Positions 1 through 8,308 of a DNA stretch of 64,000 bases are shown piece by piece (within the stretch, counting starts at the first letter, position 1; each line of letters opens with the position of its first letter). Source of the DNA: Flammeovirgaceae bacterium UBA1842 (GTDB lineage: Bacteria > Bacteroidota > Bacteroidia > Cytophagales > Cyclobacteriaceae). A program made the translations under genes and the position numbers. The stretch is from assembly GCA_002338655.1 (NCBI GenBank), contig DDIU01000051.1:1-64000 (forward strand). The letters are read 5' to 3'. The notes under the pieces are model-generated. The model searched no databases. It saw nothing but the letters and a program-made list of their open reading frames with translations, and was not told the origin of the DNA.

Positions 1-49
1 TTGGGCTCGAACCAAGGACCTATCCCGATAATTATCGGGATCAGCCGCT
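1..49 (-). repeat. tRNA-Asn relic with palindrome (copy 0)
   Basis: The plus strand matches the 3' half of the intact tRNA-Asn at 372-445 (T arm and anticodon-stem flank), but the anticodon loop is replaced by a perfect self-complementary 20-mer at 22-41 with arms ATCCCGATAA/TTATCGGGAT. The D arm and 5' acceptor strand are missing because the GIY-YIG gene begins to read in here; its stop codon lies inside this relic. The relic runs off the window edge, so its acceptor end cannot be judged. Confidence 0.8.
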
Positions 50-328
50 ATATCTAACCTTAAGTTTTTCAATCATTTCTGGATACCTCGACAGGTTTTC
101 TATGTATCTCTTCGATTTCATGCGTTTAATGTGACGCTCAATCCCTCTAGCTTGGTATTCCGAAAGATCCGTTATCTCAAAATATTTAATCCATGGGATT
201 CCTTTTCTTGTCCAGATATCATTTCTATCTAAATCATTGTGAAAAGCTAATCTCTTGGCAAAATTTCCCGTAAAGCCAATGTAGAATTTCTGAAGTTTCT
301 CAGAGTATAAAATATATACAGAATACAT
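41..328 (-). CDS. Small GIY-YIG nuclease-domain protein
   Basis: A 95-residue protein that is essentially one GIY-YIG nuclease domain. The first motif appears as YSVYILYS (residues 2-9) followed by KFYIGFTGNFAKRLAFHN (14-31), where the second Tyr, Gly and catalytic Arg are recognisable; a Glu about 63 residues in (GIERHIKRMKS) fits the metal-binding position. Members of this short single-domain family (UPF0213/YhbQ-like) are predicted structure-specific endonucleases, but the cellular role is not settled. The ATG at 328 is followed directly by the first motif, so the start is sound. The last codons (AGC GGC TGA) are tRNA-Asn-derived sequence, so the gene ends inside a tRNA relic. It lies between that relic and the intact tRNA-Asn. 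Family confident; function and link to the repeats are inference. Confidence 0.85.
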   Translation of the reverse strand: MYSVYILYSEKLQKFYIGFTGNFAKRLAFHNDLDRNDIWTRKGIPWIKYFEITDLSEYQARGIERHIKRMKSKRYIENLSRYPEMIEKLKVRYSG

Positions 329-371
329 TTTTTTAAAACGAAAAAGGCCACCTATTTCTAGATGGCCTTTG

Positions 372-445
372 CTCCCCTTCTTGGGCTCGAACCAAGGACC
401 TACTGATTAACAGTCAGCCGCTCTAACCAACTGAGCTAAAGGGGA
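372..445 (-). tRNA. tRNA-Asn (anticodon GTT)
   Basis: Read on the minus strand this folds into a complete cloverleaf: 7-bp acceptor stem TCCCCTT/AAGGGGA, D arm with AGTTGGTTAGA loop, anticodon stem around CTGTTAA with GTT anticodon, T arm CTTGG-TTCGAGC-CCAAG, and discriminator base G as expected for tRNA-Asn. CCA is not encoded. It is the only intact copy in a local array of damaged tRNA-Asn copies and is presumably the functional one. Confidence 0.96.
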
Positions 446-667
446 ATTTATATCTTTATTAAACTTACTTCCCTATTCTTTTTATTCTTCTTCCTCCCTG
501 GACCTATCCCGATTACTATCGGGATCAGCCGCTCTAACCAACTGAGCTAAAGGGGAATTTATATCTTTATTAAACTTACTTCCCTATTCTTTCTATTCCT
601 CTTCCTCTCTGGACCTATCCCGATTACTATCGGGATCAGCCGCTCTAACCAACTGAGCTAAAGGGGA
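446..667 (-). repeat. 111-bp tandem repeat of tRNA-Asn 5' halves plus palindrome
   Basis: Two near-identical 111-bp units follow the intact tRNA. Each has a 54-base pyrimidine-rich spacer (446-499, 557-610) and a 57-base tRNA-Asn-derived block (500-556, 611-667). Each block keeps the 5' acceptor strand, D arm and anticodon-stem flank, but the anticodon loop is replaced by an 8+4+8 hairpin (ATCCCGAT-tact-ATCGGGAT at 506-525 and 617-636) and the T arm and 3' acceptor strand are gone. The spacing between copies of the GGACC motif (396, 500, 611) is explained exactly by the 7-base size difference of the replaced loop, so these units arose by tandem duplication with the tRNA. The rest of the 446-759 gap holds no other feature I can support. 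Confidence 0.9.
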
Positions 668-759
668 ATATTTCACCATTTGATAAATGTTGGTCTCAAA
701 TGGACTGCAATATTAGATTATCAATCTCTTTTATGCAATACATTTTTTTAAAAAAGTTT

Positions 760-2001
760 CTAGAAAATTAAGATGAAGAAATAGATCAAAGTAAAGGTTG
801 ATAAAAACAGGATACCAACTACTGCCAACCACTTTAACCAATCTGGTGGACGATGGGATATTGGCACTGCTTTGGAGAATATAATAACGAAATTAAGAAT
901 GGCAGCAAATGGTGCTATTATAAAAGAAACTGTAGTAGCTAAATCTACCAGACTTTTCAAATCATTTAAAAACTCAGCGATAACCAGAAAACTACCTGCT
1001 GCTACCAGTACTACCCAAATTATATAACTCCATTTCACATTTGTACCCCACAGTAGAGCCACTACCCTATCCATTGCACGTCCATAGCCATCCAATACAG
1101 TAATGGACGTGCTGAACATAGTGCTAAAAGCGGCAGCAGCGATAATTAAGTAACTCCATTCGCCCATTGTTCCAGTATAGAGCCCTACTAATTGGGAGGC
1201 AAATCCGGCTGCACTATTTGATAAAACTGTACCGCTACCATACATGACTATGGCACCTAATGAAAGGAAAACTACAGCTAAAATACCTGTGATTATATAA
1301 CCTATATTAAAATCCAATAGGGTTTCCTTTAATGTTGGGGTGTATTTAGTCTGTTTCGCACGTTCTTCAGCCCATAGTCCAGTCCATGTTGACATATCTA
1401 CAGCGGTTGGCATCCAACCCATTAAAGCAATTAAAAATACGATCCCTCCAGAAGTCATGACCGCTGGAGGAACAAACCCCTCCACTGGCACAGTTCTTCC
1501 CGTGAAACTGGCTATAATCGCTGCTCCAATAGTACTTAGTAACAGTACCACACTTACGAACTTAAGTAAGCCGTCAAGGGCATTGTATTTGCCTCCTGCC
1601 AGTATAGCAATGCAAACCGAAAAAATAATCGCAGCAAGCCAATCAGTTGTTAAGTCAATTCCGAACAAATTTCCCATCAGCCCTGCAGTAACAAAAGTGA
1701 CAGCTGCAGTGACAATAAACATAGTAACTACAGTAATTAGTGCATAAATCACTAGTATCCATTTGCCACTTTCTGCATAGCCATTTAATATACTCTTACC
1801 TGTTGCGCTGGTATACCTCGATGAAAATTCGAAAAAGGGGTATTTGAATATTACGGCTGCCAATACAGCAGGTAATAAAACAAATCCATAATCTGCCCCA
1901 GCGCGTGTTGATTGAACAAGATGAGAAACACCAACACACATACCGGCAAAAACAATTCCGGGGCCTAATGTCTTAAGAAAGTTGCTTGAGTTCGAACTCA
2001 T
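760..2001 (-). CDS. Divergent Nramp-family transporter
   Basis: A 413-residue, very hydrophobic inner-membrane protein with about 11 membrane segments and the Nramp N-terminal signature (LGPGIVFAG, residues 12-20). Classical Nramp proteins bind divalent metal through DPGN in helix 1 and A-x-x-MPH in helix 6. Here the aligned helix 1 reads VGVSH (about 24-28) and helix 6 reads GWMPTAVD, so the Asp, Asn and His are absent and only the Met-Pro pair survives. The substrate is therefore unlikely to be the usual Mn/Fe; Mg, another cation or a different solute is possible. Length and topology are normal, so it does not look like a pseudogene. It stands alone on the minus strand between the tRNA array and hsp20. 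Family membership is fairly sure; substrate unknown. Confidence 0.8.
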   Translation of the reverse strand: MSSNSSNFLKTLGPGIVFAGMCVGVSHLVQSTRAGADYGFVLLPAVLAAVIFKYPFFEFSSRYTSATGKSILNGYAESGKWILVIYALITVVTMFIVTAAVTFVTAGLMGNLFGIDLTTDWLAAIIFSVCIAILAGGKYNALDGLLKFVSVVLLLSTIGAAIIASFTGRTVPVEGFVPPAVMTSGGIVFLIALMGWMPTAVDMSTWTGLWAEERAKQTKYTPTLKETLLDFNIGYIITGILAVVFLSLGAIVMYGSGTVLSNSAAGFASQLVGLYTGTMGEWSYLIIAAAAFSTMFSTSITVLDGYGRAMDRVVALLWGTNVKWSYIIWVVLVAAGSFLVIAEFLNDLKSLVDLATTVSFIIAPFAAILNFVIIFSKAVPISHRPPDWLKWLAVVGILFLSTFTLIYFFILIF

Positions 2002-2191
2002 AATAAAATAAGCTTCTAATATACATAGGCATGAATAAATTCAAAATTAAATATCTACGCCATTATGGCATTATTTTTCTTTAATATAATTAATAATAGT
2101 GCCATTATGTCCTGTTTTAGTCCCGCTTTGCGATTGGTATAGTTTTGAATCTATCCGAATTAACAATTTGAAATTTAAAAAACACACTGTT

Positions 2192-2605
2192 ATGAGACTT
2201 ATGAGATACAACCCCCTAAATGATTTTTCAGGCAATTTCGGAGAATTGATGGAAAATGTATTGCGTACCAGTACGCACAATGAAACCAGCTTTTTACCTG
2301 CTGTTGACATTATCAAAAATGAGAAAGATATAGAACTAAGCATGGTTGCTCCAGGTATGGAAAAATCCGATTTCACCATTGATGTTAAGGATAACACATT
2401 GACCATTAGTGGCGAAAGAAAGCTTAATAAGGAATTAAACTTTACTAAAGTAGAATCTCAATACGGAAGCTTTAAAAGAAGCTTTAAATTAAGCGATGAT
2501 ATCGAAAAGGATAACATTAACGCTACTTATGAAAACGGAATATTGAGGTTAGTACTACCCCTCAACATCAAGAAACTAGAGAAAGCAATCATTAAAATAA
2601 AATAA
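2192..2605 (+). CDS. Hsp20/alpha-crystallin small heat-shock protein
   Basis: A 137-residue small heat-shock protein: an ATP-independent cytoplasmic holdase that binds unfolding proteins. The alpha-crystallin domain runs from about residue 35 to 125 (FLPAVDIIKNEKDIELSMVAPG ... TLTISGERK ... FKRSFKLS), ends with the conserved A-x-x-x-NGIL-x-L-x-LP motif (ATYENGILRLVLP), and is followed by a short tail. The frame is open further upstream to 2099, but ATG 2192 (MRLMRYNPLNDF) gives the usual family N-terminus and length. Monocistronic, with its own terminator at 2614-2651. Confidence 0.93.
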   Translation: MRLMRYNPLNDFSGNFGELMENVLRTSTHNETSFLPAVDIIKNEKDIELSMVAPGMEKSDFTIDVKDNTLTISGERKLNKELNFTKVESQYGSFKRSFKLSDDIEKDNINATYENGILRLVLPLNIKKLEKAIIKIK

Positions 2606-2613
2606 TCGAAATA

Positions 2614-2651
2614 AAAAAAGGCCGTTCTGAAGTATCAGAACGGCCTTTTTT
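2614..2651 (+). terminator. Rho-independent terminator after hsp20
   Basis: Perfect inverted repeat: left arm 2614-2630, loop AGTA, right arm 2635-2651, GC-rich core GGCCGTTCTGA and a run of T on the plus strand and of A on the other side. It can act for hsp20 and, being symmetric, for transcription arriving from secDF on the minus strand. Confidence 0.92.
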
Positions 2652-2779
2652 ATTTTAAACTACTTGTATCCGAGTAAGAATACCGAAGTTTTCAATATCC
2701 CTCAAAAAGACCCCTTTCCCAGAAGCACCCTTTAAGGGACTTAGGGATAAGTTTGAGATAAAATATCGATTAAACGTCA

Positions 2780-5779
2780 TTATTTACTCCTCTTATCTAA
2801 GTCTACTACTATTGGTGAAGCAATAAATACTGAAGAGTAAGTACCTACAACTATACCTACTAACAAGGCGAATGAAAAGCCCCTTAGCACTTCTCCCCCA
2901 AAGAGGAACAATACCAATACTACTATCAAAGTAGTAAGAGAGGTCATCAACGTCCTGTTTAAGGTGCTGTTAATTGCATGGTTGAATATGCTAATTTTAT
3001 CAGTACTGGTACCCAAATTGAGATATTCCCTTATTCTGTCAAATACTACCACGGTATCATTAATAGAATAACCAATAATAGTAAGAATAGCGGCTACGAA
3101 CACCTGATCAATTTCGAATTTAATACCAAATAAACTTGCGATGGCAAAGGCAGAGAATACCACAGCGGCATCATGAAGCAAAGCAACGATAGCCCCCGTA
3201 CTAAATTGCCATTTTCTAAACCTTATCAATATGTACAAGAAGATGGCTATAATCGAGAATATCCCAGCTTCAAGGGAAGCATCTTTAATATCGTCCGCAA
3301 TTGTAGCACCCACTTTGGATGAGCCTGAAATAGTAAAATGCGAGTCATCCACCTTACTATCATTAGCTACATATTTCTGACCTGTAAACGTCTCTATCCC
3401 TTGAATCATTGCATCTTTCACTTTGTCATCAGCCCCATCAGATTCATCATTCACTAAGTATGACGTGGTTACTTTTACTGTGTTGTTACCGCCAAAATTC
3501 TTCACCTCCGTACCTGCATTTTCGAAACTTTCACTCAGCGCATTTCTCATAGTAGTGGCCACCACTGGATTTTGGAAGTTAACAATGTAAGATCTACCTC
3601 CCTGAAAATCCACTCCCAAATTGAGCCCTTGAGTAAAGGTTAATGTCATTCCCACAGTTATAAGAATAGCCGAGAAGATATAGGCAATTTTTCTCTTAGC
3701 CATAAAGTTGAAATTCATCTCTCTTAGAAGTCCTCTTGATAGTGGTGTCGTAAATGAAACTTTAGCATTATCATTTCTACCCACCATCCATTCGATAATA
3801 ACACGGGTAATGTAAACCGCTGAAAAGAATGAACATACAATACCAATCATCAAGGTAATGGCAAATCCTTTGATTGGTCCTTGACCCAATACAAAAAGGA
3901 TTATCGCTGTTAACAACGTAGTGATATTGGCATCTAAAATCGAGCTAAAAGCCTTTTTATAACCAGTGGTAATAGCTTCCCGCAATTTTACACCGTTTCT
4001 AAGCTCTTCTCTGATACGCTCAAAAATAAGTACGTTCGCATCAATTGACATACCTATGGTCAGTACAATACCTGCAATACCCGGCAGGGTTAGGGCTGCG
4101 TTAAATTGTGCCAAAATACCCAAAATGAAGAATATATTGAACACCAAAGCAATATTGGCAACAAGTCCCCCTTTAGCATAATACGCCAGCATAAAAAGGA
4201 CTACAATAGCCAAACCAGAGACTATCGAAATGATACCTTGACTCTGGGCTATCTTACCCAAAGTAGGCCCTACAATACCCTCTTCTACAATCCTTGTAGG
4301 TGCTGGTAATGATCCCGCCTTTAATATGTTAGCCAAATCCTTCGCTTCTTCAAGGGTAAAGTTTCCAGATATTTGAGAGTTACCATTTGGAATTTCACCA
4401 TTAACTGAAGGGGCTGAATAAACCAAATTATCCAATACAATAGCTATTCTTCCTCTAGGGTTTTTATTGGCCGCAGCAGCGGTAATTTTTCTCCATACAC
4501 GTGTGCCTTGTGCGTTCATCTGCATACTTACGGCAGGCCTTGAAAATTGGTCCAGCTCTTGTCTGGCGTCAGTTATAACTTCTCCTGAAAGCAAGGCTTT
4601 TCCCCCTCTACCAACATTGACGAAAAATAATTGAAGAAGCTCCTCTCCAGTTTGCTCATTAATAGTGGGTTTTACTTCCCAAAGTGGCTTTACTGTTCTT
4701 GGCAATAAGTCTTTTACCTCTTTTCTCCTAATAATCTGACCGATTATAGCGGTATCACGAACATCGTAGATTAACCCTCCTTGTGCTTTTGTGAGAGCAA
4801 ATAATGGTGATACTTGAGAGTTCAACGAATCAAGTTGACCGGTAGTTGAATCTGTTTCTGCCCCGGCTAAGGCTGAATCCAATTCGTTCAAAGTGGAATC
4901 AGTTTCTCCAGATAGGGCTTCACCTAAATCCCCCGAAATAGAAGGAGTATTTGTTGCTTCATCAGTTGTATCCCCTAACGACATCGCAGATTTCTGCTCA
5001 TTCACCAACAGATTATTGATAGCCACCAACGAATTATTGATGTCACTTAGTTCTGTTACTTCCCAAAATTCAAGTTTAGCAACACCTTGGAGCAATTTTC
5101 GAACTCTTTCAGGATTATCTGCTCCTGGTATTTCTATTTGAATCCTTCCCGTACCTTGCAATCGCTGGATATTTGGTTGAGAAGTACCAAATTGGTCAAT
5201 CCTAGTTCTCAATATAATGAATGATCGGTCAATGGCATCCTCAATTTCCTTATTGAGAAAATCCATTACTTTGTCATCACTGTCACCACGACTAACCCTG
5301 CCTCTATTTGCCGCTGTAGCAAAAATATCTGCAAGTGGTTTTTGTGTAATATTCTTATAAGACTCTAAAAACAGTGTGCTGAAACGTGCCTGACTGCTGC
5401 GTTGTTTCAATCGAGCCTCTTTTATGGCTTCGTTAAAATCTGGATCAACCGAATTACCACTTAAACCTTTAATGATATCTACTGGCGATACTTCCAAAGT
5501 AACGTGCATACCACCCTGTAAATCAAGTCCACGGCTAAGCTCAGTATCCTTAACTTCCCTGTAAGTATACTCTATTCCAAATAGGTTATAAACAGGTAGA
5601 TTCCAGACCGAATCAAGATAATTCTGTTTCTTATTAAGATTAACAACTCCAGATTCTCCAGTTGCATAGTCTACTGCATCCTGTTGAATGTTTCTGGAAA
5701 CAAACGTAAATGATAAATAATATACGCATAGTAGCGTAATAATGATTGTCAATGTGACAACCGCACCTTTGTTTTGCAT
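2780..5779 (-). CDS. secDF: SecDF fusion, protein-export membrane protein
   Basis: A 999-residue fusion of SecD and SecF, which use the proton gradient to help pull secreted proteins through SecYEG. The SecD half has an N-terminal membrane helix (about 7-27), the GLDLQGG motif (84-90), periplasmic P1 domain, and membrane block with IGMSIDANVLIFERIREE. The SecF half starts near residue 690 (MNFNFMAKRKIAY) with its own LGVDFQGG motif and IGYSINDTVVVFDRIRE. Residues about 260-323 are a Ser/Thr/Asp-rich low-complexity insertion in the periplasmic part, absent from shorter SecD proteins. Last gene of a long minus-strand operon starting with nrnA. SecD-SecF fusions are usual in Bacteroidota. Confidence 0.97.
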   Translation of the reverse strand: MQNKGAVVTLTIIITLLCVYYLSFTFVSRNIQQDAVDYATGESGVVNLNKKQNYLDSVWNLPVYNLFGIEYTYREVKDTELSRGLDLQGGMHVTLEVSPVDIIKGLSGNSVDPDFNEAIKEARLKQRSSQARFSTLFLESYKNITQKPLADIFATAANRGRVSRGDSDDKVMDFLNKEIEDAIDRSFIILRTRIDQFGTSQPNIQRLQGTGRIQIEIPGADNPERVRKLLQGVAKLEFWEVTELSDINNSLVAINNLLVNEQKSAMSLGDTTDEATNTPSISGDLGEALSGETDSTLNELDSALAGAETDSTTGQLDSLNSQVSPLFALTKAQGGLIYDVRDTAIIGQIIRRKEVKDLLPRTVKPLWEVKPTINEQTGEELLQLFFVNVGRGGKALLSGEVITDARQELDQFSRPAVSMQMNAQGTRVWRKITAAAANKNPRGRIAIVLDNLVYSAPSVNGEIPNGNSQISGNFTLEEAKDLANILKAGSLPAPTRIVEEGIVGPTLGKIAQSQGIISIVSGLAIVVLFMLAYYAKGGLVANIALVFNIFFILGILAQFNAALTLPGIAGIVLTIGMSIDANVLIFERIREELRNGVKLREAITTGYKKAFSSILDANITTLLTAIILFVLGQGPIKGFAITLMIGIVCSFFSAVYITRVIIEWMVGRNDNAKVSFTTPLSRGLLREMNFNFMAKRKIAYIFSAILITVGMTLTFTQGLNLGVDFQGGRSYIVNFQNPVVATTMRNALSESFENAGTEVKNFGGNNTVKVTTSYLVNDESDGADDKVKDAMIQGIETFTGQKYVANDSKVDDSHFTISGSSKVGATIADDIKDASLEAGIFSIIAIFLYILIRFRKWQFSTGAIVALLHDAAVVFSAFAIASLFGIKFEIDQVFVAAILTIIGYSINDTVVVFDRIREYLNLGTSTDKISIFNHAINSTLNRTLMTSLTTLIVVLVLFLFGGEVLRGFSFALLVGIVVGTYSSVFIASPIVVDLDKRSK

Positions 5780-5854
5780 TTTATTTTATTTTAGTAGTAA
5801 ATGAATTGTAATTTGGATTGGTATGGTACCAATCAAAGAAAAGCCAAGCTTCCC

Positions 5855-6205
5855 CTAAGGGGCATTTGGGGATATGATTGACCTAAATAGGGTATTGAAT
5901 AATGAGTTGTATTTAGGTACAAGCTTAAGGTCAATATGTACTTCTGAAGAGTCGTCAAGGTGTATTTCCGAAATAAAATGAAGTACATTGTGCAAGGTCA
6001 AAGCAGCTGTCTGCGCCACAGCTTCCTGTCCAATTTTGAGGATAGGCTGCTCCTTTTCCGACTTCTCTGTTTTTACTTTGCTCTCTGCCTTGGCAACATA
6101 CTCAAAATAGAAACTTTGAGAAACTAGGATCACTACAGCAGCCAGAATACCGAAGGCTATTCCAGTTGAATGTTTGTAACGTGATATATTAGCTGTTTTC
6201 ACCAT
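5855..6205 (-). CDS. Small single-pass membrane protein, unknown function
   Basis: I do not recognise this 116-residue protein. It has a basic N-terminus (VKTANISRYKHS), one membrane helix at about 15-32, then a charged linker (KAESKVKTEKSEKEQ) and a mixed helical tail ending in SPNAP. Membrane topology suggests the tail faces the periplasm. It lies 46 bases after udk and 75 bases before secDF in the same operon. Position next to secDF could mean a role in export or the envelope, but this is only context. ATG at 6205 gives the membrane helix a normal signal-anchor position. Confidence 0.7.
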   Translation of the reverse strand: MVKTANISRYKHSTGIAFGILAAVVILVSQSFYFEYVAKAESKVKTEKSEKEQPILKIGQEAVAQTAALTLHNVLHFISEIHLDDSSEVHIDLKLVPKYNSLFNTLFRSIISPNAP

Positions 6206-6251
6206 GATTTTAGAGGTGGCAAAACTAGAGAATTTAATTTATAAAACAATA

Positions 6252-6875
6252 TTACTTATTTAGACGGCATTGTATGAAACCCGTTAAGACCTCCAAAGCA
6301 TTTTGAAAATGGGTATTGTTTGGAATGATTAGATCTGCTTCATTTTTGAGCGGTGCCAAGTATCGATCATAGGTGGGCATCACGTGCCTTTCAAACCTGT
6401 AAAGCACATCTTCGAGGTCATAGCCCCGTTCATTATTATCCCGAATTATCCTTCTTTTGAGCCTTATGTGTTCTTTGGCTTCGATGAATACGCGTAAGTT
6501 GAGTGACTCATTAACCTCTTTAAAATGCATTACAAAAAGGCCTTCAATAATTACAATTGGTGCGGCATCGAACTTTAAAAGTCTAGGGGTAACAGCAGGA
6601 TTATTGAACGTATATTCCTTCCTGGTAAATCCTTGACCACTTTTTATTTTACGGACATCTTCTGCAAGCCCTTCTGAGTCTATTGAATTTGGAAGGTCAA
6701 AATTTTGGACTCCATTGTCATCAACCGGTTGCTTATCCCGGTCAATGTAATAGTTGTCCTGCGATATGAGGCAAATATCCTTTTTATCAAATTTCCCTAT
6801 AAGTGAATTAAGAAATAGGGTCTTTCCAGAGGCACTTCCGCCTGTGATACCGATAAGATAAGGTGTTTTAGACAA
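6252..6875 (-). CDS. udk: Uridine kinase
   Basis: A 207-residue uridine/cytidine kinase that phosphorylates uridine to UMP in pyrimidine salvage. The P-loop is GGSASGKT (residues 12-19), followed by SQDNYYIDRD (38-47), typical of the family's nucleoside-binding Asp/Tyr region, and the LID-like stretch RLKRRIIRDNNERGYD. Start is TTG at 6875, four bases after the rdgB stop; no ATG or GTG fits better, and MSKTPYLIGITGG is a normal N-terminus. Translationally close to rdgB, so likely co-expressed. Confidence 0.93.
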   Translation of the reverse strand: MSKTPYLIGITGGSASGKTLFLNSLIGKFDKKDICLISQDNYYIDRDKQPVDDNGVQNFDLPNSIDSEGLAEDVRKIKSGQGFTRKEYTFNNPAVTPRLLKFDAAPIVIIEGLFVMHFKEVNESLNLRVFIEAKEHIRLKRRIIRDNNERGYDLEDVLYRFERHVMPTYDRYLAPLKNEADLIIPNNTHFQNALEVLTGFIQCRLNK

Positions 6876-6879
6876 AATG

Positions 6880-7458
6880 CTAATATTGGTTATTTAGGTA
6901 TTCAACTAATTTTTTTACCGCCAATCCACGATGGCTTATTTGGTTCTTTTCAGCTACTGACATCTGGGCAAAAGTACGATTATAACCCTCTGGAGTAAAA
7001 ACAGCATCATAACCGAATCCAGCATTCCCTTTTCTATATTCCTCAATCACCCCTTTGGCTATACCTTCGAATTGTACTTCTTTTCCTTCCACTATTAAGG
7101 TAATCACCGTCCTGAACTGTGCGCTCCTGTTTTTCTTCCCTTGTAAATTAGAAAGCAACAAATCTATATTGGCTTCATTATCTCTCTGATCCCCAGCATA
7201 CCTTGCGGATTTTACACCGGGTTCGCCATTTAGGCTCTCCACTTCCAGTCCAGTATCATCAGCAAATACGGCTACATTGTAATTATCAAATACATATCTA
7301 GCCTTTTGCAATGAATTGCCCTCAAGGGTCATTTTTGTTTCTTCCAATTCTTCACTACAGCCAATATCCTCTAAACTTTGAAGGGAAATAGCGCTGCTAA
7401 TGGCAGCCGCTATTTCTTCAATTTTATTTTGGTTATTGGTGGCAAAACAAATTTTCAC
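6880..7458 (-). CDS. rdgB: dITP/XTP pyrophosphatase (RdgB/HAM1)
   Basis: A 192-residue non-canonical purine NTP pyrophosphatase that removes dITP and XTP from the nucleotide pool. It shows the family N-terminus (KICFATNNQNKIEEI), the substrate site FADDTGLEVESLNG-PGVKSARYAG, and near the C-terminus GFGYDAVFTPEG and ISHRGLAVKKL. Start is GTG 7458, whose G is the last base of the upstream FKBP stop codon TAG; this one-base overlap points to translational coupling. Confidence 0.95.
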   Translation of the reverse strand: MKICFATNNQNKIEEIAAAISSAISLQSLEDIGCSEELEETKMTLEGNSLQKARYVFDNYNVAVFADDTGLEVESLNGEPGVKSARYAGDQRDNEANIDLLLSNLQGKKNRSAQFRTVITLIVEGKEVQFEGIAKGVIEEYRKGNAGFGYDAVFTPEGYNRTFAQMSVAEKNQISHRGLAVKKLVEYLNNQY

Positions 7459-8306
7459 TAATTGGTATTTAACAATTCTACATCAAATATCAATATGGCA
7501 TTGGGGGGAATATTTCTAGCTCCAGCAACACCATATCCAAATGTTGAAGGAAGGTACATTGTCATTTTTCCACCCACTTTCATCTCTGGAATCATTACTT
7601 GCCAACCCAAGATTAAGCCACTCAAAGTAAATGTTTCACTTTCACGACTATCAAACACTGCACCATTTAATCTTGTTCCAGAATAGTTCATGGTTATGAT
7701 ACTTTGCGAAGTTGGTTGCGCTCCATTACCCTGAACTAAAGTATAACGTATCCCACTTGGGTGTACAAGTGTTTCTATTCCCCAACTTACTAGTGAATCA
7801 TCAATAATGGCTATGTCTTTCAACAGCTGAAGATGATGTAGTTTTTCAAATGTTACTTCAGCGATTAATACAGAATTGGGTGGCACATCGGTTTTTGCTG
7901 TTGCTCCATAGCCATAAAATGAAGGTATATAAACAGTCATGCTACCCCCTTCCTGTATTTTTGAAGCTGCAAAATTCACTCCTGATAAAATATTATTAAC
8001 TTTCTTCTTTTCACTTTCAACATTCTCAACCTCAACCCCCGTTGAAAGCACTTCAATGGAATAGGTTAATGTTAATGAATCAGCAAAGTATGCCTTCAAT
8101 CCACTACCTTGATTATGTACCACATACCTAATTCCTGATGGATCAGCTATTGCGGTGATGCTGTTTTGTTTTAGATAAGCATCAATAATGGCTACATCCT
8201 TATTTAGTTGCTCTATGGTTGGATCCACTTTTTGATCCGAATCAATGCAGCCAAATAACAAAACACCAACTGAGACAATCAGTACTGTATTAATTATTTT
8301 TCTCAT
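7458..8306 (-). CDS. FKBP-type peptidyl-prolyl isomerase lipoprotein, two FKBP domains
   Basis: A 282-residue lipoprotein: signal sequence with lipobox LLFGC (lipidated Cys about residue 20), then two FKBP-like domains. Domain 1 is about residues 55-155 (SGIRYVVHNQGSG ... SFYGYGATAKTDVPPNSVLIAEV) and domain 2 about 180-280 (SGIRYTLVQGNG ... STFGYGVAGARNIPPNAILIFDVELL). Domain 2 keeps the FDSR and GYG...IPPN motifs of active FKBPs; domain 1 lacks the FDS motif and may be non-catalytic. Likely a periplasmic or outer-membrane folding factor. Directly follows a sister gene with the same layout; they probably arose by duplication. Confidence 0.9.
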   Translation of the reverse strand: MRKIINTVLIVSVGVLLFGCIDSDQKVDPTIEQLNKDVAIIDAYLKQNSITAIADPSGIRYVVHNQGSGLKAYFADSLTLTYSIEVLSTGVEVENVESEKKKVNNILSGVNFAASKIQEGGSMTVYIPSFYGYGATAKTDVPPNSVLIAEVTFEKLHHLQLLKDIAIIDDSLVSWGIETLVHPSGIRYTLVQGNGAQPTSQSIITMNYSGTRLNGAVFDSRESETFTLSGLILGWQVMIPEMKVGGKMTMYLPSTFGYGVAGARNIPPNAILIFDVELLNTN

Positions 8307-8308
8307 TA

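Noticed and set aside
500..667. Two extra tRNA-Asn genes
   Set aside because: Both copies lack the T arm and 3' acceptor strand and have no anticodon, so they cannot be functional tRNAs; listed as repeats.
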